A stretch of DNA of 64,000 bases, taken from Saprospiraceae bacterium. Lineage in GTDB: Bacteria > Bacteroidota > Bacteroidia > Chitinophagales > Saprospiraceae. The notes below the pieces were generated by a model, which saw only the letters and a program-made list of their open reading frames with translations, was not told the DNA's origin and ran no database searches. How positions within the stretch are numbered: the first letter of the stretch is position 1; each line of letters opens with the position of its first letter. The stretch lies in NCBI GenBank assembly GCA_016717655.1, contig JADKFC010000003.1, positions 310,001 to 374,000 on the forward strand. Direction: 5' to 3'. The translations under genes were made by a program, and so were the position numbers. Shown piece by piece: positions 25,922-35,225 of the stretch.

Positions 25922-26698
25922 ATGGTAATCAGTTTGTTACAAAACAGCCCTGTTAAAGGAGCGCTGGATGAAAATTTAAGCGCTTTAGACCAGTTGTTGG
26001 CTAGTGCAGAAAACGGCAGTTTCGTTTTTTTACCTGAATTATTTAACACCTCCTATCTTTTAAGTCCAGAAGACTTAGGGCCGGGTGACTATCAAAAAAC
26101 CATTGATTGGATGGTCAGGAAAGCCCAATCAGGCCACTTTATCATAGCTGGCAGTATACCGGTTATGGCCGGAGAAAAGATGTACAATCGATGGCTGGGT
26201 ATAGATGAGAAAGGGAATAGGTACATCTATGATAAGACCCATCTCTTTGTGCCCGGAGGAGAGGGCAGGGGTTATGAGGCTGGAAAGGAGGTAAAACAAT
26301 TTACCATTCAAGACAAAGTGGTACGACCGCTGATCTGTTATGATTTGCGGTTTCCATATGTTTCTTTCCAGGTGCCAGACCAACAATACGACGTGCTGGT
26401 ATATGCGGCTAATTGGCCGGCCCCCAGGATTGAACAGTGGAAACAGCTACTGAAAGCCAGAGCCATAGAAAACCAGGCCTATGTTGTTGGTGTGAACAGA
26501 GTAGGTGTTGATCATTATGGCAATGTTTATCCGGGAGCATCTATGGTAGTAGATTATATGGGCAGTGTGTTGGTTGAGATGGATGAAAATGCCGGCATGA
26601 CCTCGGTGAGCATTGATCTGGAGGCCATGCACCGGTACCGAAATAAGTTTCCATTTCTGCAAGATGCCTGCCCAGACTTACTTCGATTGCGAGGTTAA
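25922..26698 (+). CDS. Carbon-nitrogen hydrolase, omega-amidase type (YafV-like)
   Basis: A 258-residue cytosolic nitrilase-superfamily enzyme with the Glu39-Lys105-Cys139 triad (FLPELF, DKTHLF, ICYDLRFP). The ICYDLRFP segment, the ANWPAPR motif and the short length point to the omega-amidase branch, which deaminates alpha-ketoglutaramate and related omega-amides. It begins at ATG 25922 and ends 111 bases before the VIT-like gene. It appears to be transcribed on its own; the 104 bases upstream show no clear promoter. Confidence 0.9.
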   Translation: MVISLLQNSPVKGALDENLSALDQLLASAENGSFVFLPELFNTSYLLSPEDLGPGDYQKTIDWMVRKAQSGHFIIAGSIPVMAGEKMYNRWLGIDEKGNRYIYDKTHLFVPGGEGRGYEAGKEVKQFTIQDKVVRPLICYDLRFPYVSFQVPDQQYDVLVYAANWPAPRIEQWKQLLKARAIENQAYVVGVNRVGVDHYGNVYPGASMVVDYMGSVLVEMDENAGMTSVSIDLEAMHRYRNKFPFLQDACPDLLRLRG

Positions 26699-26754
26699 AT
26701 TTGTCGGGATAAATTACAAAATAGAACTAACATCGTTGGGGAGGGCCCAAATCA

Positions 26755-26785
26755 TTGGATTTTTAACTCCATTTGATTATATTTG
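26755..26785 (+). promoter_or_regulatory. Bacteroidota promoter: -33 TTG and -7 TATATTTG
   Basis: TTG at 26755-26757 and TATATTTG at 26778-26785 are separated by 20 bases, the spacing usual for the phylum. The ATG of the VIT-like gene lies 24 bases further on. Confidence 0.65.
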
Positions 26786-26809
26786 GTATGAAACAAAAAA
26801 ATCTGCCAA

Positions 26810-28936
26810 ATGAAAAAGATACAATTCCTGCTCTGGATTTTACTCACACTTTTAATTTCTGCCTCCCATCTATTGGGCCAATGCTATCAATGTGAATATT
26901 TGTATGCAAGTGATCCCCAAACACCCTGGTACCAGAAGCAGCTTGCAATAGAAGACGTAACCATGGTTGCCAAGCCGATTGGAAAGTTTTATCAGGTGGA
27001 TTTGTACATGCATTATAAAGTGAGTCCCTTTGATTATGCAAACGATTGGGACACTTTGGAAGTGGTTCATTACTTCAAGGTACCCAAAAGTTTGGCTATA
27101 ACAGATTCATGGTTGTGGGTCAATGATACCATCATGAAGGCTCAGATTTTGGAGAGATACGACGCTTTCAATATATATGAGGGAATTGTCAACAGAAGGA
27201 AGGATCCAAGTGTGTTGTATAAAAATGGAGAAGATCAGTACGAATACAGAATTTTTCCAATGCCAGGTAATAAAAGCAGAAGGGTTAAACTTTCGTTTAT
27301 GATGGCTTCCAATGATTTTAATGAAATTACCCTGCCTACCAGCATCTTAAAATTTTCATCGCCGCTGCCAAAGGTAAAAATGATTGTGTATGAAAAAGAT
27401 ACAGATAAACAACCAAGACTGGGAGGGAACATCACTTTTGTGAAGCGGTCTGATCCTAATTTGGGAAGCTACCATTATGCAGAAATTGAGCCCTCTTATT
27501 ATTCCGATGTTTCTGGTCATGCCAAGTCAATTTCTTTTAAGCTAGAACAAGAACAAAAAGATGTTGAAATGTTTATTTCATCTTCTCCCATAGATTCAGA
27601 AAGAGGGCTGTTTCAGTTGGTTGTTAGTCCGTCTGAAATATTAGGGTCTGACACCCTGGACGAAAAAAAATACGTTTTTGCCATCGATTATCATTCAATT
27701 GCTACCTATTATTCCAAAACGGCTATTCTGGAAGCATTAAAGAACCAAATTCAGAGAGTAGTCAAGCCTCGTGATGAATTCAGAATAATGTACAATCAGC
27801 TAACCGTAAAGGAAGTTTCTAATGATTGGATGAAATTATCAGAAGTTAACTTAGATGACATCATCAACAAAATTACTTTGGGAAACAACAGCCTGCTTAG
27901 TTCTTTATTATATGAGGCGTATGATTACTTAAAAACAGAGGAAAAAGGCAGCTTGTTTTTACTCTCATCTGACAACACCAAAGTACTTCCATCTTCAGCC
28001 CAGGCACTTAAAAATGAACTCACAGATGCTATTGGTGTTCTTAAACCTACCTATATTCTGGATTTTGCCAATTATTATAAACACGGACAGTACACTTATT
28101 ATCTGGATAAATATTTTTACGGCAATGAATTGTTTTACAAAACATTGACCAGTAATACAAGGGGAGCTTATGAAAGCCTTGAATTGGACAATGGAAGTGC
28201 CGACCTAAACGAGTCCCTTAATTTATTATCAGGTAAAATCCGACAGAACAAATTCGATTTTATCGATTACGATATTAAAGCAGTAGGTGGCTTGTGTTTT
28301 GATATTCATGCCATAGAAAACGGTTCAAGATCCATTTTGACCGGTAGTTTCAGAGGCAGGGCACCGTTTAGGCTAGAATTGGTGGCATTGTATAAAGACA
28401 GTTTGATTCAGAAAGAAGTGGAACTCGATGTAGTGGTTGAAAACAACTTATATCTACCTTATAAACAAATTCACGCCATGTCGAAGATTTATAACATAGA
28501 AGGTTCAACCAATACAGAAACCGAAAGAGAAGACATCGTAGAATTGAGTTTGGAAAACAGAGTGTTATCAAGGTACACCGCATTTTTGGCATTGGAGCCC
28601 GGCTTGCAGGAGCCATGCTTTGATTGTGAAGATGAGTCTGACAATACCGTAAGTGTTGTTGATCAAGACCAGGATCAAAAAATGTTGACTGCAACACCTA
28701 ATCCATTTAGAAACACATTGACCATCCAATTAACAGGAATCGAGGACGCTGCAGAGATAGAAAAAACTGAGCTGATGGATCTTACAGGAAGGGTGACCAC
28801 CTTAACATTGGACTGGAGTAGGGGAGAAAATGGGCTCATAGCAGAAATGGATGGCACCGACCTGCAAAGTGGCATGTACATTTTGAGAATTACGGTAAAA
28901 GGAAAGGTATATATACTGAAAGTTATAAAAGCTTAA
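26810..28936 (+). CDS. Secreted VIT-like/VWA-like protein with T9SS type A sorting domain, copy 1
   Basis: A 708-residue exported protein: signal peptide (LLWILLTLLISASHLLGQ), a CxxC pair in QCYQCEY, and a VIT-like beta domain. The VIT-like signature is SWLWVNDTIMKAQILERYDAF followed by RRKDPSVLY and YEYRIFPMP. A central region resembles a degenerate VWA domain (KYVFAIDYHS..., without a clear DxSxS MIDAS). The C-terminal ~85 residues are a T9SS type A sorting domain (PNPFRNTLTIQL ... LQSGMYILRITVKG). Proteins of this plan are surface or secreted adhesion-type factors, but the ligand is unknown. It is the first of a tandem pair. Confidence 0.82.
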   Translation: MKKIQFLLWILLTLLISASHLLGQCYQCEYLYASDPQTPWYQKQLAIEDVTMVAKPIGKFYQVDLYMHYKVSPFDYANDWDTLEVVHYFKVPKSLAITDSWLWVNDTIMKAQILERYDAFNIYEGIVNRRKDPSVLYKNGEDQYEYRIFPMPGNKSRRVKLSFMMASNDFNEITLPTSILKFSSPLPKVKMIVYEKDTDKQPRLGGNITFVKRSDPNLGSYHYAEIEPSYYSDVSGHAKSISFKLEQEQKDVEMFISSSPIDSERGLFQLVVSPSEILGSDTLDEKKYVFAIDYHSIATYYSKTAILEALKNQIQRVVKPRDEFRIMYNQLTVKEVSNDWMKLSEVNLDDIINKITLGNNSLLSSLLYEAYDYLKTEEKGSLFLLSSDNTKVLPSSAQALKNELTDAIGVLKPTYILDFANYYKHGQYTYYLDKYFYGNELFYKTLTSNTRGAYESLELDNGSADLNESLNLLSGKIRQNKFDFIDYDIKAVGGLCFDIHAIENGSRSILTGSFRGRAPFRLELVALYKDSLIQKEVELDVVVENNLYLPYKQIHAMSKIYNIEGSTNTETEREDIVELSLENRVLSRYTAFLALEPGLQEPCFDCEDESDNTVSVVDQDQDQKMLTATPNPFRNTLTIQLTGIEDAAEIEKTELMDLTGRVTTLTLDWSRGENGLIAEMDGTDLQSGMYILRITVKGKVYILKVIKA

Positions 28937-28960
28937 CCCAGATTATGAAGTAACAGGAAT

Positions 28961-28990
28961 AATAGCCCGCTTAGTGCGGCGGGCCTATTC
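28961..28990 (+). terminator. Hairpin between the two VIT-like paralogues
   Basis: AATAGCCCGC pairs with GCGGGC(C)TATT, a six-base GC core extended by AT pairs with one bulged C. It lies 25 bases after the stop of copy 1. There is no long T tract, so termination strength is uncertain. Confidence 0.45.
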
Positions 28991-29022
28991 CTTATAACCT
29001 CTGGATTTTAATTTACTTTATT

Positions 29023-29030
29023 TATATTTG
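29023..29030 (+). promoter_or_regulatory. -7 promoter element TATATTTG for VIT-like copy 2
   Basis: An exact TAnnTTTG, 25 bases before the ATG at 29056. The bases from here into the signal peptide are clearly related to those of copy 1, so the promoter was duplicated with the gene. Confidence 0.55.
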
Positions 29031-29055
29031 TAATGAATCAAATGAAATCTACCAA

Positions 29056-31185
29056 ATGAAAAATCTTCAACATCTACTCTGGATTTTTATTGCGCTAATA
29101 ATTTATACTTCAGAACTATCAGGTCAATGTAACAATTGTACCTTATATGCTGCTGACCCCAAACAGCCTTGGAAGCGCACCGACATGTATATTGATAATG
29201 TCAGTATGGTTGTAAAACCGGCGGGTAAATTTTACCATCTTGACCTTTACATGACTTACCAAATCAATGACCCTCAAAACTTCAAAGTTCAGGACACTTT
29301 TGAGGTAGTTCATTATTTTGGATTGCCTGCCAATGGTGCAATTACAGATTCATGGTTGTGGGTAGAAGATGTAATTATGAAAGCTGACATTCTTGACAGA
29401 TATTCTGCTTTTAATATTTATGAAGGAATTGTAAATCGCAGAAAAGATCCAAGTGTACTGTATAAGAACAGCAGCGAAATTTATGAATACAGAATATTCC
29501 CCTTGCCGGCCAAAAAGTCTAGAAGAGTGAAGCTCAGTTTTCTGATAGCTGTAAATGAATTCAACAACATTGACCTTCCCTTAGGGTTGTTAAAAAATTC
29601 GTATCCAAGACCTGATGTAAATGTAATAGTATATGACAAAGACACCCAACTAAATCCGGCCATGAGTAATGGTGCTCCCTTTATTCAAAACAATCACCCT
29701 GAACTGGGAACATATCGATCAGCCATTATTAAAGCAGCCGATTATGATGAAACAGATGGCAAATATTCGGGTATTGATTTTAAACTAGAACAGACCGATG
29801 TCGACTTGTTTCTTGCAACCGCTTTTGAAAATGGAACCAATAAAGAGGGCGTATTTCAGCTAAGTTTACAGCCTTCAAAGATATTGGGACTCGACGCATT
29901 AGAAAGGAATAAATTTGTTTTTGTCCTTGATTACCATTTGGGAAATAGCCTTTACACAAAAGATGAAATGATTGCGGCCTTAAAATTTCAAATAAGGTCA
30001 TTGGTAAAGGAAGGTGATTATTTTAGGGTTCTTTACAATCAGCTCTCGGCTAAAGAAGTATCTGAAGAATGGATTTCGTATAATAATCTTGAAAACCTGG
30101 ATGACATTCTTTCTACTGTTCAATTGGGCAATACCAGTATAATTGGTTCTCTTTTATACGAAGCCTATTATCGGGTTAAAGATGAAAACAATGGGAAACT
30201 CATAGTTATGTCTTCTGATGCTAACGTGGTGAGTGGTACAGCGGCTCAATCATTAAAAGACGAATTGAAAGCCCAGTTCGGAGAATTAAGGCAGACTTTT
30301 ATTCTTGATTTTGCCCGCTATAATCAGTACAATAAAGGGACATTTTACTATGGTATTTATTATTATGGAAATGAATTATTGTATAAGATACTTTCATCCA
30401 ATACCAATGGCAGTTATGTGACAATGGCTAAAGAAGGTCAAAAGACCAAGTTATATGAATATTTATCGGAATTAAACAATAGCATTATTGAGGCTCAGTT
30501 TGATTTTATTGACTATTATATTAGACCTGAAGAAGGAATTTGTTATGATATTTACCCGATAAAAAATGGTAATCGCATCATCCAGGTTGGCAAATTCAGG
30601 GGTAAGCTTCCGTTTACACTTGAAATAACGGCTCTTTTCAGAGACAGTTTGATATATAATACTTACATCGTCGAAAATGAAGCTCAGCCTAGTAATTATA
30701 CTTTTTTCAGCCAAGGTCATGCAATGGGAAAAATTCTTGACATTGAAAAAAATGGAACTATTCCAAAAAACCAAGTATTTACTCTAATCCAAACCAGCAT
30801 TGAAAACAGGGTTTTGTGTCGCAACACTGCATTTTTGGCCTTAGAACCAGGCCTACAAGAGCCTTGCTTTGATTGTGAAGATGAGTCCAATACTACTGTG
30901 AGTGTAGAGGATCAGGATCTGAATCAAAAAGTACTGACAGCGGCGCCCAATCCTTTCAGGAATGCACTGACCATACAATTAAAGGGTGTGGAAGATGCCA
31001 GTGATATTGAAAAAACAGAGTTGATTGATCTTACCGGCAGGGTGACTACTTTGACATTGGACTGGAGTAGAGGAGAAAATGGCCTTGTTGCAGAAATGGA
31101 TAGCACCGACCTGCAAAGTGGCATGTATATTTTGAGGATTACGGTAAAAGGAAGGGTATATATCCTGAAAATAGTGAAAGCCTAA
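29056..31185 (+). CDS. Secreted VIT-like/VWA-like protein with T9SS type A sorting domain, copy 2
   Basis: A 709-residue paralogue of the preceding gene with the same layout: signal peptide, QCNNCTLY CxxC pair, VIT-like domain (SWLWVEDVIMKADILDRYSAF, then RRKDPSVLY), degenerate VWA-like middle and T9SS type A domain. The N-terminal third is roughly 60% identical to copy 1 and the middle about 40-45%. The final ~110 residues (from TAFLALEPGLQEPCFDCEDES) are close to 90% identical, including many synonymous positions. These figures are eye estimates. It is convergent with the DinB gene, with six bases between the stops. Confidence 0.82.
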   Translation: MKNLQHLLWIFIALIIYTSELSGQCNNCTLYAADPKQPWKRTDMYIDNVSMVVKPAGKFYHLDLYMTYQINDPQNFKVQDTFEVVHYFGLPANGAITDSWLWVEDVIMKADILDRYSAFNIYEGIVNRRKDPSVLYKNSSEIYEYRIFPLPAKKSRRVKLSFLIAVNEFNNIDLPLGLLKNSYPRPDVNVIVYDKDTQLNPAMSNGAPFIQNNHPELGTYRSAIIKAADYDETDGKYSGIDFKLEQTDVDLFLATAFENGTNKEGVFQLSLQPSKILGLDALERNKFVFVLDYHLGNSLYTKDEMIAALKFQIRSLVKEGDYFRVLYNQLSAKEVSEEWISYNNLENLDDILSTVQLGNTSIIGSLLYEAYYRVKDENNGKLIVMSSDANVVSGTAAQSLKDELKAQFGELRQTFILDFARYNQYNKGTFYYGIYYYGNELLYKILSSNTNGSYVTMAKEGQKTKLYEYLSELNNSIIEAQFDFIDYYIRPEEGICYDIYPIKNGNRIIQVGKFRGKLPFTLEITALFRDSLIYNTYIVENEAQPSNYTFFSQGHAMGKILDIEKNGTIPKNQVFTLIQTSIENRVLCRNTAFLALEPGLQEPCFDCEDESNTTVSVEDQDLNQKVLTAAPNPFRNALTIQLKGVEDASDIEKTELIDLTGRVTTLTLDWSRGENGLVAEMDSTDLQSGMYILRITVKGRVYILKIVKA

Positions 31186-31191
31186 GTTAGA

Positions 31192-31749
31192 TTAAGCAGA
31201 AACCATAATAGCCTTGGCCGTGCGGGTGGCTTGTTGTCTGTGCCTGTTCATGTGGGCTACAATGATATCAAGTGCAGTTTGAATATCGTAAACAATTAAG
31301 TCGTTGGCAGGAGAGGCAATGGTAACATTTCTTTTGACCTGCCCCTCGATGCTTGTTAATCTTTGAATCATTTGTTGACAATGTGCAGAAAGAAGGGCAA
31401 GGGTGTCGACAGCATCGTTTGCTAGCTTAGGTTGCCAGATGGGCAGGGTTTTTTGTTTTTTAGGTTCATCGGGTTGGACAGATTTTAAAATCATCTTCCC
31501 AAAGAGATTGCGGAAGAATGCAAAATTACCCAACATGCTGTGCACATACTTGCCCTTTGCCACAAGGTCAAAGATGGGCCAGTAGCTTTCATTAACCGTA
31601 ATTACGTGTACAACAATTTCATTTATACTCCAGCCTCCTTTAGAAGGCCTTGTATTTCTCTGTTCCGAAGTAAGTCCGGCGAATTCCTTTTGAAAAGCAG
31701 CGTTTGCCTCGTTGATCTCAGTAATCCATTTCTGAATGGTAACTTCCAT
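31192..31749 (-). CDS. DinB-superfamily protein
   Basis: A 185-residue four-helix-bundle protein. The family signature is GGWSINEIVVHVITVNESYWP near residue 40, with a second helix AHMNRHRQQA near the C-terminus. His in VVHV and the HMNRH histidines would be the metal ligands. It may be a thiol-dependent transferase or hydrolase; the substrate is unknown. It is only distantly similar to the YfiT-like gene at 4607. It lies downstream of dacB on the same strand with a five-base gap, so co-transcription with the PBP4 operon is likely. Confidence 0.82.
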   Translation of the reverse strand: MEVTIQKWITEINEANAAFQKEFAGLTSEQRNTRPSKGGWSINEIVVHVITVNESYWPIFDLVAKGKYVHSMLGNFAFFRNLFGKMILKSVQPDEPKKQKTLPIWQPKLANDAVDTLALLSAHCQQMIQRLTSIEGQVKRNVTIASPANDLIVYDIQTALDIIVAHMNRHRQQATRTAKAIMVSA

Positions 31750-31754
31750 TGGTT

Positions 31755-33197
31755 TTATAATTTTTGATAAAGGTCAGAAATCAGTTTTTCAATTGCCTGG
31801 CGGGCTTGAGAGCTGGACTGTGTATAACCGTTGACCATGATTGAAAAAGAATACCACTCCTTGTTTTTTGCTTCAATAAGTCCTGTGTAGGACATAATTT
31901 TATTAAGCGAGCCACTTTTCATCCACACATGCCCTTTGGCCGCGCTGTTTTTGAGTAGCCTCCTGACAGTGCCCTCAGATCCGGCTTCCGGTAAAAGATA
32001 GGTGGTTGTAGCAGGTGAATTTTTAAGAACAAATTGGGCGAGAAACCCACTTAAGATGGCCGGACTAACATAGTTTCTGGCAGACAAACCACTGCCGTCT
32101 TCCAGGTGTATCGGTGTAATATCAAAACCTTTTTCAGCAAGACTTTTTTCAATCAAAGCAATGCCCTCGCTACCCGATCCACGACTGCCGGACTTTAACC
32201 CCAGGGTTTTAAGAAAGGCCTCACAATACATATTGAGTGAATGGTGGTTAGCAGCACGAACCAGGTCTTTTAAGGGCATGGAAGAAACCGTATCTATGCC
32301 CGTCAGTGGGGGATGAAGGGTAGGTGTGCTGATTACTTTTGCCTCTCCACAGCTGACACCAAGATGGGTCAGTTGGTGGTGGATAGCTGAGGCCAGAAAA
32401 TGCGGCGGGTCAGGTATAGAGCTCTTGATGCGAAAAGCTTGTTTGCTTTTGGGAATGCTGCCCACAATGCGTTTCTCAAAAGTATAGGGACCCCCAAATA
32501 TATAGGCATTGTCACCTGAATTTTCAGCGTCTATGGTGACTTCATTTTGTAAAATCAGATTGGGTATATCGGGTGTAACGGTAAGGATTTCCGCAGCATT
32601 TCCCGGTTCAGCCTGGGTGTTGTACCAGATTTCATATTCATTTTCGTTGATATTGATGCCCCAGGCACCAGAGGCATAGCCACTGCCCAGATCGTTCCAT
32701 TGCCATGAGGGTGAAATGGGGAAGGAGTCAAAAATCGATTCATCACAGAAAAGATTACCAGTTATGGTTTTGATGCCTGCAGCTTTTATCTTTCCTGCCA
32801 GGTAATTGGGTAGCTCACTAAAGTTGAGTTTTTCTTCAAATCTTTTCGAACCCAAAGAGGGGTCACCTGATCCAATGAGATATACATTGCCCGTCAACAC
32901 AGAATCTGTCAATGTACCCTCATAAGCCAATATTGTTTCATAAGTATAATTAGCCCCTAATACCTCCCATGCCGAAAGTGAGGATATTAATTTTAATGAA
33001 GATGCGGGCACAAAACACTTATCGTGATTATATCCGGCCATCATTTTACCGCTTTTTACCTCGTGTAAGGCGAAGCCTACATGGGCATGTTTCCACTGTA
33101 CATCGTCGGCCCAGGTATTGATCAATTCTCCGGCTCCTTGTGCCATCACACATCTAACCAGCAGGGTAAATAGAAAAATATTAATTGTTTTTTTCAT
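31755..33197 (-). CDS. dacB: D-alanyl-D-alanine carboxypeptidase/endopeptidase (PBP4 family)
   Basis: A 480-residue periplasmic class C PBP that trims stem peptides or opens cross-links in peptidoglycan. It has a signal peptide (INIFLFTLLVRCVMAQ), SxxK at Ser66-Lys69 (PASSLKL), SxN in HHSLNMY, and KSG in WMKSGSLNKI. The large insertion after SxxK is typical of S13 peptidases. The start at ATG 33197 begins MKKTINIF; the longer frame to 33248 would place hydrophilic residues in front of the signal peptide. Its start overlaps the 3' end of the AstE-like gene by 17 bases, so it is translated from the same mRNA. Confidence 0.92.
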   Translation of the reverse strand: MKKTINIFLFTLLVRCVMAQGAGELINTWADDVQWKHAHVGFALHEVKSGKMMAGYNHDKCFVPASSLKLISSLSAWEVLGANYTYETILAYEGTLTDSVLTGNVYLIGSGDPSLGSKRFEEKLNFSELPNYLAGKIKAAGIKTITGNLFCDESIFDSFPISPSWQWNDLGSGYASGAWGININENEYEIWYNTQAEPGNAAEILTVTPDIPNLILQNEVTIDAENSGDNAYIFGGPYTFEKRIVGSIPKSKQAFRIKSSIPDPPHFLASAIHHQLTHLGVSCGEAKVISTPTLHPPLTGIDTVSSMPLKDLVRAANHHSLNMYCEAFLKTLGLKSGSRGSGSEGIALIEKSLAEKGFDITPIHLEDGSGLSARNYVSPAILSGFLAQFVLKNSPATTTYLLPEAGSEGTVRRLLKNSAAKGHVWMKSGSLNKIMSYTGLIEAKNKEWYSFSIMVNGYTQSSSQARQAIEKLISDLYQKL

Positions 33198-34176
33198 CGT
33201 AACTACCAATGTGAAATAATGCATCCCCCTGATTGACCACAGCTGCATGATTGATACCCAGCACGTGTCCTTTATACCTGGATACGATGGGGTAGGATTT
33301 CAAACCATAAGGATCCTTTATAATACCCAACATTTCACCCTGCTGAATGTTTTGTCCAGCTTCAATGGCTGCAGTAAATATACCAGGGTGAGCTGCCCTG
33401 ATCCATGTCGTTTTATTGAGGTGGATGACCTGGTCATTTTTGACGTTTCCTTTCATTTGGGGCAACATATTAAGATGGGTCAATACATGGAGAATGCCTG
33501 CAACTCCTGTGGTCACAGCCAAATTGTCTATTCTCATGGACTCACCGGCTTCAAAGACCAGGACATGGGTATTCATGTCGTGTGCAATTTTACGAAAGGA
33601 GTTGGAAATCAGGGCTTGTTTGACAGCAAAAGGGGCATTAAAAACATCTGCCAGTTTTTTACAGTGTTCATCATGTGGCGAATACCTTGTGTGTGGAAAA
33701 TTGTACCGGAGAGATCCACCGGTATGCAGGTCAATGGCATAGTCGGTATGGGGCAAGATATTTTGAGTCAGACACTTGGCCACGCGGGAAGCCAATGAAC
33801 CTGACTTGTGGCCTGGAAAACTGCGGTTTACATCTTTGCCATCGGGCATGTCTCTGGACAAATTATTGAAACCAAAGACATTGAGCAGGGGTATGGCGAT
33901 GATGCATCCCGCTTTGATATCTGTAAAAAAACCTGAGGCCAAAAGATTTGTGATGATTTCGATGCCATTGATTTCATCACCATGGATGCCGCCTAATAAA
34001 AGTATTGTGGGCCCGGGATGATGCGATCTGAATATATGCGCGGTTATTGAAAGCAATGAGCCACTGGGTAATTTTCCGGCGCTGAGCTGAATTTTTTTGT
34101 TTTCACCCGGTGCAATTTTTTCTTCATTGATGACCAGGGCATCCGGAAAAGGGGTTTTGTAAGAAGGAGCAATCAT
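33181..34176 (-). CDS. Succinylglutamate desuccinylase/aspartoacylase-like zinc enzyme
   Basis: A 331-residue M14-like metallo-hydrolase. GGIHGDEINGIE supplies the first two zinc ligands (His, Glu) and AIDLHTGG the third. NRSFPG carries the substrate-binding Asn-Arg, and VLVFEAGE contains the catalytic Glu. The last ~100 residues form a beta-barrel tail typical of the deacylase group. It overlaps the RimK-like gene by four bases and dacB by 17. Such genes often sit beside RimK-type ligases, which suggests that it removes or processes a ligated amino acid. The actual substrate is unknown. Confidence 0.88.
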   Translation of the reverse strand: MIAPSYKTPFPDALVINEEKIAPGENKKIQLSAGKLPSGSLLSITAHIFRSHHPGPTILLLGGIHGDEINGIEIITNLLASGFFTDIKAGCIIAIPLLNVFGFNNLSRDMPDGKDVNRSFPGHKSGSLASRVAKCLTQNILPHTDYAIDLHTGGSLRYNFPHTRYSPHDEHCKKLADVFNAPFAVKQALISNSFRKIAHDMNTHVLVFEAGESMRIDNLAVTTGVAGILHVLTHLNMLPQMKGNVKNDQVIHLNKTTWIRAAHPGIFTAAIEAGQNIQQGEMLGIIKDPYGLKSYPIVSRYKGHVLGINHAAVVNQGDALFHIGSYDEKNN

Positions 34177-35051
34177 ACAATTACTTTTCTCTCTATAAAT
34201 TCAATGATTTTGCCCGCAATGTCTATCTGGGTGGTGCCTTCAATACCTTCCAGACCAGGAGACGCATTTACCTCCAGGAGCAGCGGCCCCACATGGCTTC
34301 TAAGCATATCTACCCCAGCTATGTGTAAGCCCATTACTTGGGTAGCCTTTAGGGCCACTTCTTCTTCTTCTGAGGTCAAAACAACTTTTTCTGATTGAGC
34401 TCCTCTGTGGAGGTTAGACCTGAATTCTCCATTTTTAGCCTGCCTTTTCATGGCCCCAACAATCTGCCCATCGATCACAAAAACACGGATGTCACTACCA
34501 CGCGCTTCTTCAATAAATTGTTGGATCAAGACCTTTTCCTCGGTTTTTTGAAAAGCCTCAACGATGGACTCTGCATTTGACTTGGATTCTGAAAGAATGA
34601 CACCAAGTCCCTGGGTGCCGGTAGCCAGCTTAACAATGTAAGGTGGGGTGCTTACTTTGTCGATTATAAAGGGCAGGGTATACAAATTATTGGTGATACC
34701 TGTTCTGGCCACACCCAGGCCAGCGCCGGAAAGAAGTTGCATACAGGTAAGTTTATTTCGAGCTTTTAGAAGGGCCTCTGCTTTGAGGGTGGTAAAGATG
34801 CCCATGGCTTCAAACTGCCGGATGACCGAAGAACCAAATGAAGTGGCGGTAGTACCTATTCGCGGGATTACGGCATGAACATTTTCCAATTTTTGGAAAT
34901 TATAATAAATCTCCAGTTGATCCTTTTCTATTAAAAGATCGCAAAACATATGGTCCAGGACCCTGACATAGTGGTGTTTTTTTCTTCCTGCGTCAACAAT
35001 GGCCTGGGTGCTGTACAAAGAAGGATTTCTGGATAAAACGACGATATTCAT
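34173..35051 (-). CDS. RimK-type ATP-grasp alpha-L-glutamate ligase
   Basis: A 292-residue ATP-grasp ligase. The N-domain begins MNIVVLSRNPSLYST. ATP-grasp motifs are PYIVKLATGTQGLGVIL, QQFIEEARGSDIRVFVIDG and the Mg-binding LLEVNASPGLEGIE. It fits RimK, which adds glutamates to the C-terminus of ribosomal protein S6, but closely similar ligases add glutamate to coenzymes or peptides. The next two genes (AstE-like, PBP4) overlap in series, so this is the first gene of an operon. I therefore leave the symbol blank. Confidence 0.9.
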   Translation of the reverse strand: MNIVVLSRNPSLYSTQAIVDAGRKKHHYVRVLDHMFCDLLIEKDQLEIYYNFQKLENVHAVIPRIGTTATSFGSSVIRQFEAMGIFTTLKAEALLKARNKLTCMQLLSGAGLGVARTGITNNLYTLPFIIDKVSTPPYIVKLATGTQGLGVILSESKSNAESIVEAFQKTEEKVLIQQFIEEARGSDIRVFVIDGQIVGAMKRQAKNGEFRSNLHRGAQSEKVVLTSEEEEVALKATQVMGLHIAGVDMLRSHVGPLLLEVNASPGLEGIEGTTQIDIAGKIIEFIERKVIV

Positions 35052-35195
35052 TGCTTGCTTTAATGTCTGGCAAGATACAAAGATTTATTTTTATGTTTTA
35101 ATGGCAACGTTTAAACGGGAGTGCCTCTCTGGTTATTTTTGGCTGTGATGGTCTGGTATTACTGCTTTCACTGTCTGGTTTACATAAAGTAAGTG

Positions 35196-35203
35196 TATCT
35201 TTG
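35196..35203 (+). promoter_or_regulatory. -7 promoter element TATCTTTG
   Basis: An exact TAnnTTTG, 22 bases before ATG 35226. It lies in the 174-base divergent region between the RimK-like operon and the EEP-domain gene. Confidence 0.5.
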
Positions 35204-35225
35204 TTGTCCTGCTTTATATTGAAAC

